The notes: generated from the sequence alone by a model not told the origin. Shown: positions 50,061 through 59,953, counted from the stretch's first letter. The stretch is 64,000 nt of DNA from an uncultured Dehalococcoidia bacterium (GCA_951812535.1 CATOSK010000011.1:62001-126000); one strand, 5' to 3'. Program-made: numbers and translations.

Positions 50061-50708
50061 ATGATCAGCCTCGCGTTGTTGGCGGTGCACATCGCCTGCG
50101 GATCGGTGGCGTTGCTGGCGGCCGCGGTGGCGCTGGCCGCCGCTAAAGGGCGCCGGAATCATATCCTGTCGGGCCGGGTCTACGCCCTGGGAATGGCCGG
50201 GGTGTTCGTCACCGCCGTCCCGCTGGCCCTGCTGGGTGCAGATATCTTCCTCCTTTTCATCGCCTTCTTCAGCTTCTACATGGTGTTCGCCGGATGGAGG
50301 TTCGCGAGGAATCGCCGGGGTCTTGCCCAGCCCCTGGACTGGACCGCCGTAACGATAATGGCGCTGACCGGCCTGGGAATGTGGGTCTACGGTGGCGTGA
50401 TCGGGATGGCGGGAGACTCGCAGTGGGTCACGCTGGCCCTCTTCGGATTTATCGCCCTGGGGCTGGCCGGAGCCGACGCGCTGTTCCACCGGCGGACTGG
50501 TCCGGCACCGTATCATCGGCGGATTTCCCGCCACCTCACCAACATGATGGCGGGAACCATCGCAACGGTGACGGCGGTGCTGGTGGTCAACGTGGCTACC
50601 AATCCGGTGTGGCTGGCCTGGGTGCTTCCAACGCTTGTCATGACCCCGTTGATCGTCTGGTGGAACGTGCGGGTGGCGAGGGAGGCCGCTCGGCGAAGCC
50701 CGGGATGA
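50061..50708 (+). CDS. Multi-pass membrane protein of unknown function (DUF2306-like)
   Basis: MISLALLAVHIACGSVALLAAAVALAAAKGRRNHILSGRVYALGMAGVFVTAVPLALLGADIFLLFIAFFSFYMVFAGWRFA. Confidence 0.65.
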   Translation: MISLALLAVHIACGSVALLAAAVALAAAKGRRNHILSGRVYALGMAGVFVTAVPLALLGADIFLLFIAFFSFYMVFAGWRFARNRRGLAQPLDWTAVTIMALTGLGMWVYGGVIGMAGDSQWVTLALFGFIALGLAGADALFHRRTGPAPYHRRISRHLTNMMAGTIATVTAVLVVNVATNPVWLAWVLPTLVMTPLIVWWNVRVAREAARRSPG

Positions 50709-50941
50709 GCCCCATGGTGAAGATCCCCGTCCCGTACTGAGCAAAGCCGGATACCGTTATCCGTCAACTTCGCGCCAATTCCCTTGTTATAGCCGGGCAG
50801 GCAGGAATATAATTTGCGTCGTTCTAACGCGGCCGCCCTGCCGTCGAGCCGGAAACGGACACCGGCTGGGGAGGCCGGTCGTCAGCAATGGTCAGCCGAT
50901 ATCCGCCCGCCGCTCTGCTTCGACGGGGCCAAGGAGAAGAA

Positions 50942-52111
50942 ATGGACTACGGAACCGAGGCCATCGCCCGCCATCGTGCCACGCGGGGCAAGGTAAGCAT
51001 TGCTTCCAAAATGCCCGTCGAGACGATGGACGACTTATCCATCGCCTACACCCCGGGAGTGGCGGCGGTGTGCATGGCGATCCATGCGGACAAGTCGGAG
51101 TCCTACGCCCTCACCAACCGGGGAAACGCCGTAGCGGTGGTGACCGACGGGTCGGCGGTGCTGGGGCTGGGCAACGTCGGACCGGAATCCGCAATGCCGG
51201 TCATGGAGGGCAAGTGCATCCTGTTCAAGGGCCTGGCTGACGTGGACGCTTATCCCCTCTGCCTGAGTAGCCAGGATAGCGAGGTAATCATCCAGACCGT
51301 CCGGGCCGTTGCCCCTTCCTTTGGAGGCGTGAACCTGGAAGACATAGCAGCCCCGCGATGCTTCGAGATCGAGGAGGCGCTGCAGGACCTGGGCATCCCG
51401 GTATTCCATGACGACCAGCACGGGACGGCCATTGTCGTCCTCGCGTCCATCATCAACGCGCTGCTGGTGGTGGGAAAGCGCATCGGAGAGGCCAAGGTGG
51501 TGTTCTCGGGCGCCGGCGCGGGGAGTATCGCGTCGGCCAAACTGCTGCACGACTACGGCGCGCGGAACATGATACTGGTGGACAGCCAGGGAATCGTTCA
51601 GAGGGACCGGACGGACCTGAACGCGATGAAGATGGAAATGCTGGAAATCACCAACCCGGCTGATGTTTCCGGCAGCCTGGCCGATGCCATGGCATTGGCC
51701 GACGTGTTCGTAGGACTGTCCGTGGGGGACATCGTCACCCAGGACATGGTGCGGTCGATGGCTCCCGGGGCGGTGGTGCTGGCGGCGGCAAACCCCATTC
51801 CCGAAATCATGCCCGACCTCGCCGCCGAGGCGGGGGCCGCCGTGGTGGGAACGGGACGCAGCGATTTCGCCAACCAGATTAATAACAGCCTCGCCTTCCC
51901 TGGCGTGTTCCGCGGAGCGCTGGATGCCAGGGCTCCCCGGATCACCACCCGGATGAAGATCGCCGGGGCCGAGGCCCTGGCCGGCCTGGTGGCGGAACCC
52001 ACTTCGGAGAGGATCATTCCCTGGTCGCTGGACCGGGACGTCGTGCCGGCCGTGGCCCATGCCGTGGCCAGTGCGTGGCACTCGGAACACGGGCTGCAGG
52101 ACGGGCATTAG
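50942..52111 (+). CDS. NAD(P)-dependent malic enzyme
   Basis: MDDLSIAYTPGVAAVCMAIHADKSESYALTNRGNAVAVVTDGSAVLGLGNVGPESAMPVMEGKCILFKGLADVDAYP...FHDDQHGTAIV. Confidence 0.94.
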   Translation: MDYGTEAIARHRATRGKVSIASKMPVETMDDLSIAYTPGVAAVCMAIHADKSESYALTNRGNAVAVVTDGSAVLGLGNVGPESAMPVMEGKCILFKGLADVDAYPLCLSSQDSEVIIQTVRAVAPSFGGVNLEDIAAPRCFEIEEALQDLGIPVFHDDQHGTAIVVLASIINALLVVGKRIGEAKVVFSGAGAGSIASAKLLHDYGARNMILVDSQGIVQRDRTDLNAMKMEMLEITNPADVSGSLADAMALADVFVGLSVGDIVTQDMVRSMAPGAVVLAAANPIPEIMPDLAAEAGAAVVGTGRSDFANQINNSLAFPGVFRGALDARAPRITTRMKIAGAEALAGLVAEPTSERIIPWSLDRDVVPAVAHAVASAWHSEHGLQDGH

Positions 52112-52165
52112 GGGCATGACAGCTGGGGGAAAAGACCGGGTGTCCTTCGGAGAGCACCGAGAGCT

Positions 52166-52609
52166 ATGAATGCCAACGAGTTGATGAGTTCTCCACCGGT
52201 CAGCATCGGTCTGGAAGCGACGGTCGCGGATGCCGCCCGGTGCATGCTGGACAAGAACGTCAGCTGCCTTCCGGTGGTGGACGGCGAGGGCAAGGTGGTG
52301 GGGATTTTGACCCACACTGACTTCGGCTTGCATCCCAGGTTCCGGCCCCTGGTTGACAACCTGTACACCCTGCTGGGTACGTCTGTATCGCCAAGGCACA
52401 TCGCCGAGGTGTCCCAGCGGGTTGGCAGCAAGCTGATCAAGGAAGTTATGCCCCGCCGGGTATTCACAGTTGAAGGGGACACTCCCATCGAGAAAGTGGT
52501 GGAGCTGATGCTGCGGCAGGGTATCCACCGGATCCCGGTGACAGAGGATGGGCGGCTGGTAGGGATCATCACCCGCCATGACTTCCTCAAGCTCATTGCC
52601 GGCAGCTGA
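52166..52609 (+). CDS. CBS domain-containing protein
   Basis: MNANELMSSPPVSIGLEATVADAARCMLDKNVSCLPVVDGEGKVVGILTHTDF...EVMPRRVFTVEGDTPIEKVVELMLRQGIHRIPVTEDGRLVGIITRHDFLK. Confidence 0.93.
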   Translation: MNANELMSSPPVSIGLEATVADAARCMLDKNVSCLPVVDGEGKVVGILTHTDFGLHPRFRPLVDNLYTLLGTSVSPRHIAEVSQRVGSKLIKEVMPRRVFTVEGDTPIEKVVELMLRQGIHRIPVTEDGRLVGIITRHDFLKLIAGS

Positions 52610-52696
52610 CCCCGGCGGAAATCAGACCAGCGCCCGAATCACCCCGAATCTGAGTCACCCCCAATCAATGGAAGACAGTTGGAGCGAGGCAAAACG

Positions 52697-53500
52697 ATGG
52701 CGGGTAATGTCATTCGCATTGGCAACGTGGAGCTGGTATCCCTGAGCGACGGGAACGGCGACCGGGAACCGACCTTTGTCTTTCCCGACAGCACCAACGA
52801 GATCTGGCAATCGGAGTTCTCCGGCCTGCTCGACGACGCTGGTCATCTCCACCCCAGGTACGGGTCGGTGGTTGCCCGCTCCGGAGGAAAGACCATCCTG
52901 GTGGATACCGGACTGCAGGGGCCGGAGGGGATGCTGCTGCGGGACCTGGCAGCCAAGGGTATCGACCGCAACGCCATCGACATTGTGGTCATGACCCACC
53001 TGCACCCGGACCACGTGGGCTGGAACCTCACCGGCGGCAAGCCCAACTTCCCCAACGCCCGCTACCTCGTCCCGCGATCTGACTGGGAGTACTGGAAGCA
53101 GCCCCAGGTCCTGTCCCAATCCGACCATGTTGTTGAACAGGTGGTGCCCCTGGAGGGCATGGACCTGATGGACCTGATCGACGGGGACTACAACATCACT
53201 GACGAACTGGCCACCGTGAACACCCCGGGCCACACGCCAGGCCACATATCGCTGGTAATCTCATCCGCCGGAGAGCGGGGATACATCCTCGGGGATGTGG
53301 CCCACAATCCGGCCCAGGCCCACTACACCGACTGGAACCCGGTCTTCGACATCCAGCCGGAGACTGCCCGCAGCACCCGGCACGCGGTGCTGGACCACCT
53401 GGAAGCCGAGGGCATCACGGTATCGGCGGGACACTTCCCCGACCCGGGTTTCGGCAAATTCGTCCGTCAGGGCGGACGCCGTGTCTGGCAGGGGCTCTAG
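52697..53500 (+). CDS. MBL-fold metallo-hydrolase
   Basis: ILVDTGLQGPEG...DIVVMTHLHPDHVGWNLTGGKPNFPNARYLVPRSDW...NTPGHTPGHISLVI. Confidence 0.93.
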   Translation: MAGNVIRIGNVELVSLSDGNGDREPTFVFPDSTNEIWQSEFSGLLDDAGHLHPRYGSVVARSGGKTILVDTGLQGPEGMLLRDLAAKGIDRNAIDIVVMTHLHPDHVGWNLTGGKPNFPNARYLVPRSDWEYWKQPQVLSQSDHVVEQVVPLEGMDLMDLIDGDYNITDELATVNTPGHTPGHISLVISSAGERGYILGDVAHNPAQAHYTDWNPVFDIQPETARSTRHAVLDHLEAEGITVSAGHFPDPGFGKFVRQGGRRVWQGL

Positions 53501-53512
53501 GCGGAATATCCC

Positions 53513-54337
53513 TTGGCTGCAAACCCCTCCAATCCGGAGTCCCCGCAAGTTATCCTCACCCGCAAGGACTCGCTGGCGGTCATCACGCTGGACCGTCCCG
53601 AGTCCCGCAACGCGCTGGCGCCCGAGACCATCAGTCAGCTGGGGGATGCGCTGGAGGAGTGCGGCCGCCGCGAGGTAAGGGCGGTGTTGATTACGGGAGC
53701 GGGCGGCGCGTTCTGCTCCGGGGCCGACGTCAAGGACTTCGGGGACACCCTCGACCGGGAGGGGCCGGCAGGCCTGTCGGCGCACCTGGACTCCCTGGCC
53801 GATACGCTGCACCGACGCGTCATCCTGGCCATCCGGCAACTGGAGAAGCCGGTGGTCGCCGGAATCAATGGCGTGGCGGCGGGGGCCGGATTCAGCCTGG
53901 CCCTGGCCTGCGATCTCCGGTTGGCGGCGTCCAGCGCCCGCTTCCTCATGGCCTATGCCAACATCGGCTGCACTCCCGACGGAAGCTCAACCTACATGCT
54001 GCCCAGGATGGTTGGACTGGGGAAGGCCTTCGAGATCTACACCGCCAGCCAGCCGATGAGCGCCGAATACGCCCGGGAAGTGGGTTTGGTCAACCAGGTT
54101 GTTCCCGACGCCGGCTTCGAGCGGCACACCCTGGAGACCGCTACCAGGCTGGCCCAGGGTCCCACCGCGGCCTACGCCCGGGCCAAGGCGCTGTTCAACC
54201 AGTCCTGGGACAACGGGTTGGAACAGCAACTGGACGCGGAGACGGCCGGCATTAGCGGTATTGCCCTGACCCGGGACTTCCAGGAAGGCATCCGCGCCTT
54301 TGCCGCTAAGCGACAGCCCTGGTTCCAGGGGTACTGA
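53513..54337 (+). CDS. Enoyl-CoA hydratase/isomerase family protein
   Basis: LAVITLDRPESRNALAPETISQLGDALEE...AVLITGAGGAFCSGADVKDFGD...PVVAGINGVAAGAGFSLALACDLRLAASSARF. Confidence 0.94.
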   Translation: MAANPSNPESPQVILTRKDSLAVITLDRPESRNALAPETISQLGDALEECGRREVRAVLITGAGGAFCSGADVKDFGDTLDREGPAGLSAHLDSLADTLHRRVILAIRQLEKPVVAGINGVAAGAGFSLALACDLRLAASSARFLMAYANIGCTPDGSSTYMLPRMVGLGKAFEIYTASQPMSAEYAREVGLVNQVVPDAGFERHTLETATRLAQGPTAAYARAKALFNQSWDNGLEQQLDAETAGISGIALTRDFQEGIRAFAAKRQPWFQGY

Positions 54338-54531
54338 CCCGGTTTCCCCTGCCCGCCGCTCCTTCGCCCCCGCCCCCTCCCCTTGCTCCCCCATACGGCC
54401 AGCGATTTTCTCCCGGGGAAACCGTCAAAAGCGGAAAACCCGCGAAAATCCGTTTGCGCCGGCGTAGAACAGGTTGTCATATCCCCAATAAAATGTTAAC
54501 CAGACGAACCGGAGACTGATGGGAGGAAGAG

Positions 54532-55500
54532 GTGTACAAGTACTTGATCATTGGACTACTCGTGGGAATTGTCGTCATCGGCACCGTCGTCATGGCGGCG
54601 TGCAACAGCGCTGCGCCGGACCAGGCGGAAGAAGGTGAAACGCCCATCGACTTCGCCCAGACCACCGGGACCTCTGACATCGACATTGGTCCCACGGGTC
54701 CTCGCGGCCCTCAGGGCAAGATAGGGCCAGGTGGTCCGACCGGCCCCAAGGGCGATACCGGCAAGGCCGGCCCCGCCGGTCCCCGCGGTCTCGAAGGTCC
54801 CGAAGGCCCTGCCGGACCCCAGGGTGAAGTTGGCCCCGCCGGACCCCAGGGTCCCGCTGGCGACGCCGGCAACAGCATGGCCGGGCAGCGGTGCTCCGGG
54901 TCCGAAGTTGTCACCGGGTTCTCCAGCGCCGGCACCATCCAGTGTGATGACGTTTCTACCACGACGTCCGTGAACTGCGACAACACGGGCGTCGGGGCGA
55001 ACCTGACCGGGTGCGACCTCTCCGGCAAAGACCTGGAAGGAAGGAATCTTCGCGATGCGATTCTGGTGGGAGCTGATCTGACCAACGCTGACCTGACCAA
55101 TGCCAACTTCGCCGGGGCCGACCTGACCAATGCCAAGCTGACCAACGCCGAGCTGGAAAGGGCCGACTTCACGGGCGCAACCATGTTCAAAACCGATCTC
55201 AGCCGGACTGGAGGGCAATCCCCGGAGTTCCGGGACGCCGACATGACCTGGGCATCCCTGCACCGGGCCAGGCTGGACAATGCCGATATGCAAAACGCCA
55301 ACCTGACCATGGCAGACCTGTCACGGGGCAGGTTCCAGGAGGCGGACTTTGACGACGCTGTCCTGCGGTTCGTGGACTTCTCTAGGGCCGACCTCGAAGA
55401 CGCCGACCTCTCCGGGGCATCCATCGCGGGCGTCATTTGGGATGACACCACATGCGCCAGCGGGGCGAGGCGGGATGACTGCTCCAACGATCTGCAGTAA
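54532..55500 (+). CDS. Lipoprotein with collagen-like Gly-X-Y domain and pentapeptide repeats
   Basis: [24 protein letters not shown] lipobox; [94 protein letters not shown]. Confidence 0.9.
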   Translation: MYKYLIIGLLVGIVVIGTVVMAACNSAAPDQAEEGETPIDFAQTTGTSDIDIGPTGPRGPQGKIGPGGPTGPKGDTGKAGPAGPRGLEGPEGPAGPQGEVGPAGPQGPAGDAGNSMAGQRCSGSEVVTGFSSAGTIQCDDVSTTTSVNCDNTGVGANLTGCDLSGKDLEGRNLRDAILVGADLTNADLTNANFAGADLTNAKLTNAELERADFTGATMFKTDLSRTGGQSPEFRDADMTWASLHRARLDNADMQNANLTMADLSRGRFQEADFDDAVLRFVDFSRADLEDADLSGASIAGVIWDDTTCASGARRDDCSNDLQ

Positions 55501-55543
55501 TCTTCCTGCCGTCCGAATAACCCCGGTTCAACCCGCAAAGCAC

Positions 55544-55578
55544 AACCCCGCCGGAAATCTCCGGCGGGGTTTCTTTTT
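55544..55578 (+). terminator. Rho-independent terminator
   Basis: AACCCCGCCGGAAATCTCCGGCGGGGTTTCTTTTT downstream of the pentapeptide gene. Confidence 0.9.
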
Positions 55579-55722
55579 GGTTGGCTCTGCTCTGGACGGA
55601 TTTACGGTGGAATCACAGCGGGCAGAAATTGCCGGAGCCGACGGGTGCCTGCCACGATCTGATGACAAATGCCCCCTTTCACGGCCCCATAGCCCGCGGG
55701 TACAATGATCCAGTGGGATTTA

Positions 55723-55843
55723 GAAACTATCTCAAGAGTCCCTTCCCCCTTGATGGGGGAAGGTTAGGATGGGGGTGACAGGCTGGTGCAGTGTCGCCGC
55801 GCTAGGCAACCGCAAAATCCAAGGTTGGTTTTGAGATAGTTGC
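55723..55843. mobile_element. MITE-like element, approx. 121 bp
   Basis: Inverted ends GAAACTATCTCAA / TTGAGATAGTTGC (one mismatch) flanked by TTA on both sides; no ORF inside; internal CCTTCCCCCTTGATGGGGGAAGG hairpin. Confidence 0.6.
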
Positions 55844-56126
55844 TTAGTGGGATTCAACCTGCAACCGGCATTCGCCGCTCCCTCCAAACCGACGCTCAAA
55901 GTGTCTCAAAATGTCCCACTTTGTCCCAAACGCGTCCCAACAATGTCGCAAATGCGCCCCAACTTTGGCGCAATTTTCCCCACATCGTCCCTTCGTTGAC
56001 CCGCAGATGCCTGCATTCCGTGCTTGAATCGGCCCAAATGTCCCACTTTCTACCGAAAACTTTTTTCGCCCCGGTCGGGATCTACATCAGGCGATAGGGG
56101 AAGGCGGGGTCAGGGGATTCCTGCCC

Positions 56127-58676
56127 CTACTGCAGCGATACCACCGTAACACCAGCCCCCACCGGCCCTTCAGCGGGGCCGTGCCAGGCCACCAGGGGGT
56201 GGCCGGTTAGGTGCTCCCGGATCGCCCGGCGGAGGGCTCCGGTGCCCTTGCCGTGGATGATGCGGACCTCCCGTGCGCCGTCCAGGGCGGCGTCGTTGAG
56301 GAAGTCTTCCACCAGGTCCAGCGCCGGTTCCACCCGGTAGCCGTGGAGGTTGATCTCGGTGTTGGCCGGCCGGTTGGCGGCGGGACGCCGGTAGAACACT
56401 CCGCCCCCGGGCACTTGCCGGAATGCGCTGGGATTGGAGGTGCGGACGGGCTCTCCGTCCAGCAGGCCCGGCTCGGCCGGCCGTTCCAACTGGTAGACCG
56501 GTATCTTGGCCCGCATGGTGCCCAGCAGCACCTCGACCCTGTCGGACTCGTCGGGCGGCGTGATGACCTCAACCGGGCGGGGAATGCCCCGGATGAAGAC
56601 CCGGTCGCCGCTGTCCAGGGTTTCCTGCCACGAAATGCCCTCGGACTCACCGGCCGCATCCTGGTCCCGGCGCAGGGGGATGGGCTGCCACCGGCGCGAT
56701 GCGACCTGCTGGCGGGCCTCGTCCACCGCGGCCCGGTTGGCTTGCAGTTCGGCAGATACGGCGGGAGCCTCAGCCGGAGCATTGCGGGCGCGGGCCAGGG
56801 CCCGTTCGGCCCGCTGTAGTCCCTCGGTCACTTCATCCACCCGTTGCAGCAGCTGGCTGCGGGCCTCCTCCAGCATCTCGGCCTTGGATGCCTCCAGGTC
56901 GGCCAGCCTGGCCTCAGCCTGGGCCTGCTGGGACCGGGCTAAGGCCAGGGCCTCTTCCGACCGGACCCGGAGCTGTTCGACGATGACCCGTTGCTGCCGG
57001 AGTTCCCGCAGCAGGTCTTCCGAGGCCCGCTGGGAGGGAGACATCAGGGACAGGGCATGGGCAACAATCTCATCGGCCATCCCCCAGCGGGATGCGATGG
57101 TCATTGCGTAGCTGCGGCCCGGGAGACCCATCGTCACCCGGTAGGTCGGCTCCAGGGTTTCCGGGTCCAGGTCGACGCTGGCGTTGACCATCCCTTCCCG
57201 CTCCTGGACGAAGGCGGCCACGTTGCGGTGGTGAGTGGTGGCCACCGTCAGCACCCCTTGGCGGTGGAGCTGGCTGAGGATGGCGGAGGCCAGGGCCGAG
57301 CCTTCCTCCGGGTCAGTGCTGGCCCCCAGTTCATCGACAAGAGCCAGGGAGCGGGGAGTGGCTTCGGACATGATCCGGCACAGATTCTGAACGTGGGAGC
57401 TGAAGGTAGAGAGGGACTGCTCGATGCTCTGCTGGTCGCCTATGTCGGCGTATACGCCGTCCAACAGGGGGAACTGGGCTTCGTCGGCTGGGACGTGCAG
57501 CCCGGAATGGGCCATCAGCGCCAGCAAGCCGACGGTCTTGAGGGCGACGGTCTTGCCGCCCGCGTTGGGGCCGGTTATGAGCAGGATACGGGAGTCCCGG
57601 TCCATGGCCAGGCTGATGGGCACCACCGCTTCCGAAAGGAGGGGATGGCGGGCGGCGGACAGGCGCAGAACGGGTCCTTCCGCAGGGGTTTCTCCTCCGC
57701 CGAGTCCGGCAGAGGGGTTGGTAATGGTGGGGGCAACTCCCCGGTAGGCGATGGAGTAGCGTCCCTTGGCGATGGACAGGTCAAGACGGGCCATCTGGTC
57801 CATCGCCAGCCGCAGGTCATCGCCGGAGTTCCCGATGAGGGATGAGAGCTCCCGCAGGATGCGCTCCTCTTCCCGCTCTTCGGCCAGGCGGGCCTCCCGC
57901 CAGCGGTTGCCCAGCTCGATGGCGGGCATGGGTTCAAGGAAGACGGTGGCCCCGCTGTCGGAAACGTCATGGACAATCCCCGGTGTCTGGGACTTGAAGT
58001 CGGCCTTGACCAGCAGCACCATCCGCCCGTTGCGCTGGGTGACAATGGGTTCCTGGAGCACGCCCCGGCGCTGGAAGCGGCGGAGGCTCCGCTGCAGGGT
58101 GTCGTTCAGTTGGTTATAGGACGCCCGGGCGTCGTTGCGGAGCTGGCGGAGGGCAGGGCTGGCGCTGTCCAGGACTTCACCGGACGGGCTGACGGCCCGG
58201 GCGATGGCGTGGTCAATGGGAGACAGGTCGGGGAGGGCCTGGGCTATCCCCTGGAGCAGGGGCAGGTCGGGCTGGTGGGACAGCCGCTGCCGGTTGTGGG
58301 CGGCGGCGGCGGCAAAACCGCGCACCAGGTTCAGTTCCTCGCCGCGGAGCACCCCGTCCAGCATGGCCCGCTGGACTAGGTCTCGGAGGTCCTCCCCGGG
58401 ACCGAATTCCAGGATTCCGCCGAGATCAAGGAACTGGCGGGCTTCGGCCGTTTCCTGCTGGCGGACGGCAATTTCCAGCAGGTCGGCGGAAGGGCTCAAT
58501 GCCATGGCACGTTCCCTGCCGCTGACGGTCCGGGTGAATCCAGCCAACCGTTCCCGAATCTGGTCGAATTCCAGCAGGGGAATGGCCCGTTCGGAGCCTC
58601 CCAGGTTCTTGGGAGCGGTGGTGAAGAACCCTTCGGAGTTAAGGCCCGCCTGGCCCGTTGCGGGAGTGGTCATCAA
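56127..58676 (-). CDS. mutS2: MutS2 (endonuclease/ribosome-splitting MutS2, C-terminal Smr domain)
   Basis: ILLITGPNAGGKTVALKTVGLLALMAHSGLHVPADE...IGDQQSIEQSLSTFSSHV...LVDELGASTDPEEGSALASAIL...EINLHGYRVEPALDLVEDFLNDAALDGAREVRIIHGKGTGALRRAIREHL. Confidence 0.96.
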   Translation of the reverse strand: MMTTPATGQAGLNSEGFFTTAPKNLGGSERAIPLLEFDQIRERLAGFTRTVSGRERAMALSPSADLLEIAVRQQETAEARQFLDLGGILEFGPGEDLRDLVQRAMLDGVLRGEELNLVRGFAAAAAHNRQRLSHQPDLPLLQGIAQALPDLSPIDHAIARAVSPSGEVLDSASPALRQLRNDARASYNQLNDTLQRSLRRFQRRGVLQEPIVTQRNGRMVLLVKADFKSQTPGIVHDVSDSGATVFLEPMPAIELGNRWREARLAEEREEERILRELSSLIGNSGDDLRLAMDQMARLDLSIAKGRYSIAYRGVAPTITNPSAGLGGGETPAEGPVLRLSAARHPLLSEAVVPISLAMDRDSRILLITGPNAGGKTVALKTVGLLALMAHSGLHVPADEAQFPLLDGVYADIGDQQSIEQSLSTFSSHVQNLCRIMSEATPRSLALVDELGASTDPEEGSALASAILSQLHRQGVLTVATTHHRNVAAFVQEREGMVNASVDLDPETLEPTYRVTMGLPGRSYAMTIASRWGMADEIVAHALSLMSPSQRASEDLLRELRQQRVIVEQLRVRSEEALALARSQQAQAEARLADLEASKAEMLEEARSQLLQRVDEVTEGLQRAERALARARNAPAEAPAVSAELQANRAAVDEARQQVASRRWQPIPLRRDQDAAGESEGISWQETLDSGDRVFIRGIPRPVEVITPPDESDRVEVLLGTMRAKIPVYQLERPAEPGLLDGEPVRTSNPSAFRQVPGGGVFYRRPAANRPANTEINLHGYRVEPALDLVEDFLNDAALDGAREVRIIHGKGTGALRRAIREHLTGHPLVAWHGPAEGPVGAGVTVVSLQ

Positions 58677-58718
58677 TCAAGAGTCTCGTAAATGTTCGGC
58701 GCTGGGGAAAGCAAAGGT

Positions 58719-59498
58719 TCAGAAACCGACCGGGTACACCCGGCTCTCGGTAAGCATATGCCCGACATCCTCCAGAGTATCACGCTTGGGGTCGCGGATG
58801 TTCAGGCGCCGGGAGAGTATTTTCCCATCAAAACGCTTCATCAGCGGACAAACGTTGAGGAACCCGTTGAGGGTGAGACGTTCGCCGCCCAGGACGATGA
58901 AGTCCACCTCGGACTGGACCGGTTCCAGCTGGGCTCGGGCCGCCACGCAGGTCTTGTCGTAGATCTTGCGCATCTGCCCTTCCCGGATGCGCTCGAACCG
59001 GCGCGCGGAGGAACCGCCGGCGCGGTGGCGCCCTTTGACATAGCGGGCGTCCGTCTTGGAAGACTGGAGTTCCTCCCCGCGGTAGACGGCGACCGAGAAC
59101 CTTCCCAGGCGGAGCAGGACGACGCCGATGGTGTAACGGGCGGCGACCAGTTCCAGCAGCGGAGTTGGCTGCCATTGGGTGGCAAGTCGTGATTCCAGGA
59201 CCGGAAAGGGGGGAACAATCAGCAGGCGGGTCGTGCCGGAGTGCAGTCCCACCAACCCCGTATCCGAATCCAGCACTGGAGCGCCGGTGGCGTTCAGGGC
59301 ATCGGCCCACTGTCGGGCGGCGGGGTCATCCCGTTGGGCCCTATGGAGGAAATCCATCTCCCCGGCCCGCAGATACAGGGAGGATGCCTCCGCGTGTTCG
59401 GGTGGAGACAGCCCGTGAAGCAATCGCCCCAGGCGGGGAGGCCGGAGGTACTCCCCGGGCTCCAATGTCGCCAGGGGCCTATCCACCGGAACGGTCAT
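58719..59498 (-). CDS. VLRF1-type (Vms1/ANKZF1-like) peptidyl-tRNA hydrolase/release-factor family protein
   Basis: TIGVVLLRLGRFSVAVYRGEELQSSKTDARYVKGRHRAGGSSARRFERIREGQMRKIYDKTCVAARAQLEPVQSEVDFIVLGGERLTLNGFLN; ATG overlaps the rpiB stop (ATGA). Confidence 0.72.
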   Translation of the reverse strand: MTVPVDRPLATLEPGEYLRPPRLGRLLHGLSPPEHAEASSLYLRAGEMDFLHRAQRDDPAARQWADALNATGAPVLDSDTGLVGLHSGTTRLLIVPPFPVLESRLATQWQPTPLLELVAARYTIGVVLLRLGRFSVAVYRGEELQSSKTDARYVKGRHRAGGSSARRFERIREGQMRKIYDKTCVAARAQLEPVQSEVDFIVLGGERLTLNGFLNVCPLMKRFDGKILSRRLNIRDPKRDTLEDVGHMLTESRVYPVGF

Positions 59499-59953
59499 GC
59501 GGTGGCTTCGGGCTCGATCTGCCGGATGCGGCGCTCGTGGCGGCCGCCGTCGAAGCCGGTGTTCAGCCAGACCCGGACCACTTCCAGGGCAGTCTCCTCT
59601 TCCACCAGGCGCTGTCCCATGCTGAGGACGTTGGCGTCGTTGTGCTGGCGGGCGAACTCGGCGGACTCCACGTTCCAGCAGAGGGTACAGCGAATCCCGG
59701 GGACCTTGTTGGCGACGATGGCTTCGCCGTTGCCGGAACCGCCGAGGATGATTCCCCGCTCGTATTCCCCCCGGGACACGGCTTCGGCCACGGGCCGGAT
59801 CCACAGGGGGTAGTCCACCGACTCGTCAGAGTAGGTGCCCATATCCTCTACTTCATGGCCCAAGCCGGCGAGCATGGCCCGAATCTTCTCCTTGTAGTCA
59901 AATCCGGCATGGTCGGACCCGATGGCGATTCGCACATTGGCCTCCTGTTCCAA
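59495..59953 (-). CDS. rpiB: Ribose 5-phosphate isomerase B
   Basis: VRIAIGSDHAGFDYKEKIRAMLAGLGHEVEDMGTYSDESVDYPLWIRPVAEAVSRGEYERGIILGGSGNGEAIVANKVPGIRCTLCWNVESAEFARQHNDANVLSMGQR. Confidence 0.96.
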   Translation of the reverse strand: MEQEANVRIAIGSDHAGFDYKEKIRAMLAGLGHEVEDMGTYSDESVDYPLWIRPVAEAVSRGEYERGIILGGSGNGEAIVANKVPGIRCTLCWNVESAEFARQHNDANVLSMGQRLVEEETALEVVRVWLNTGFDGGRHERRIRQIEPEATA

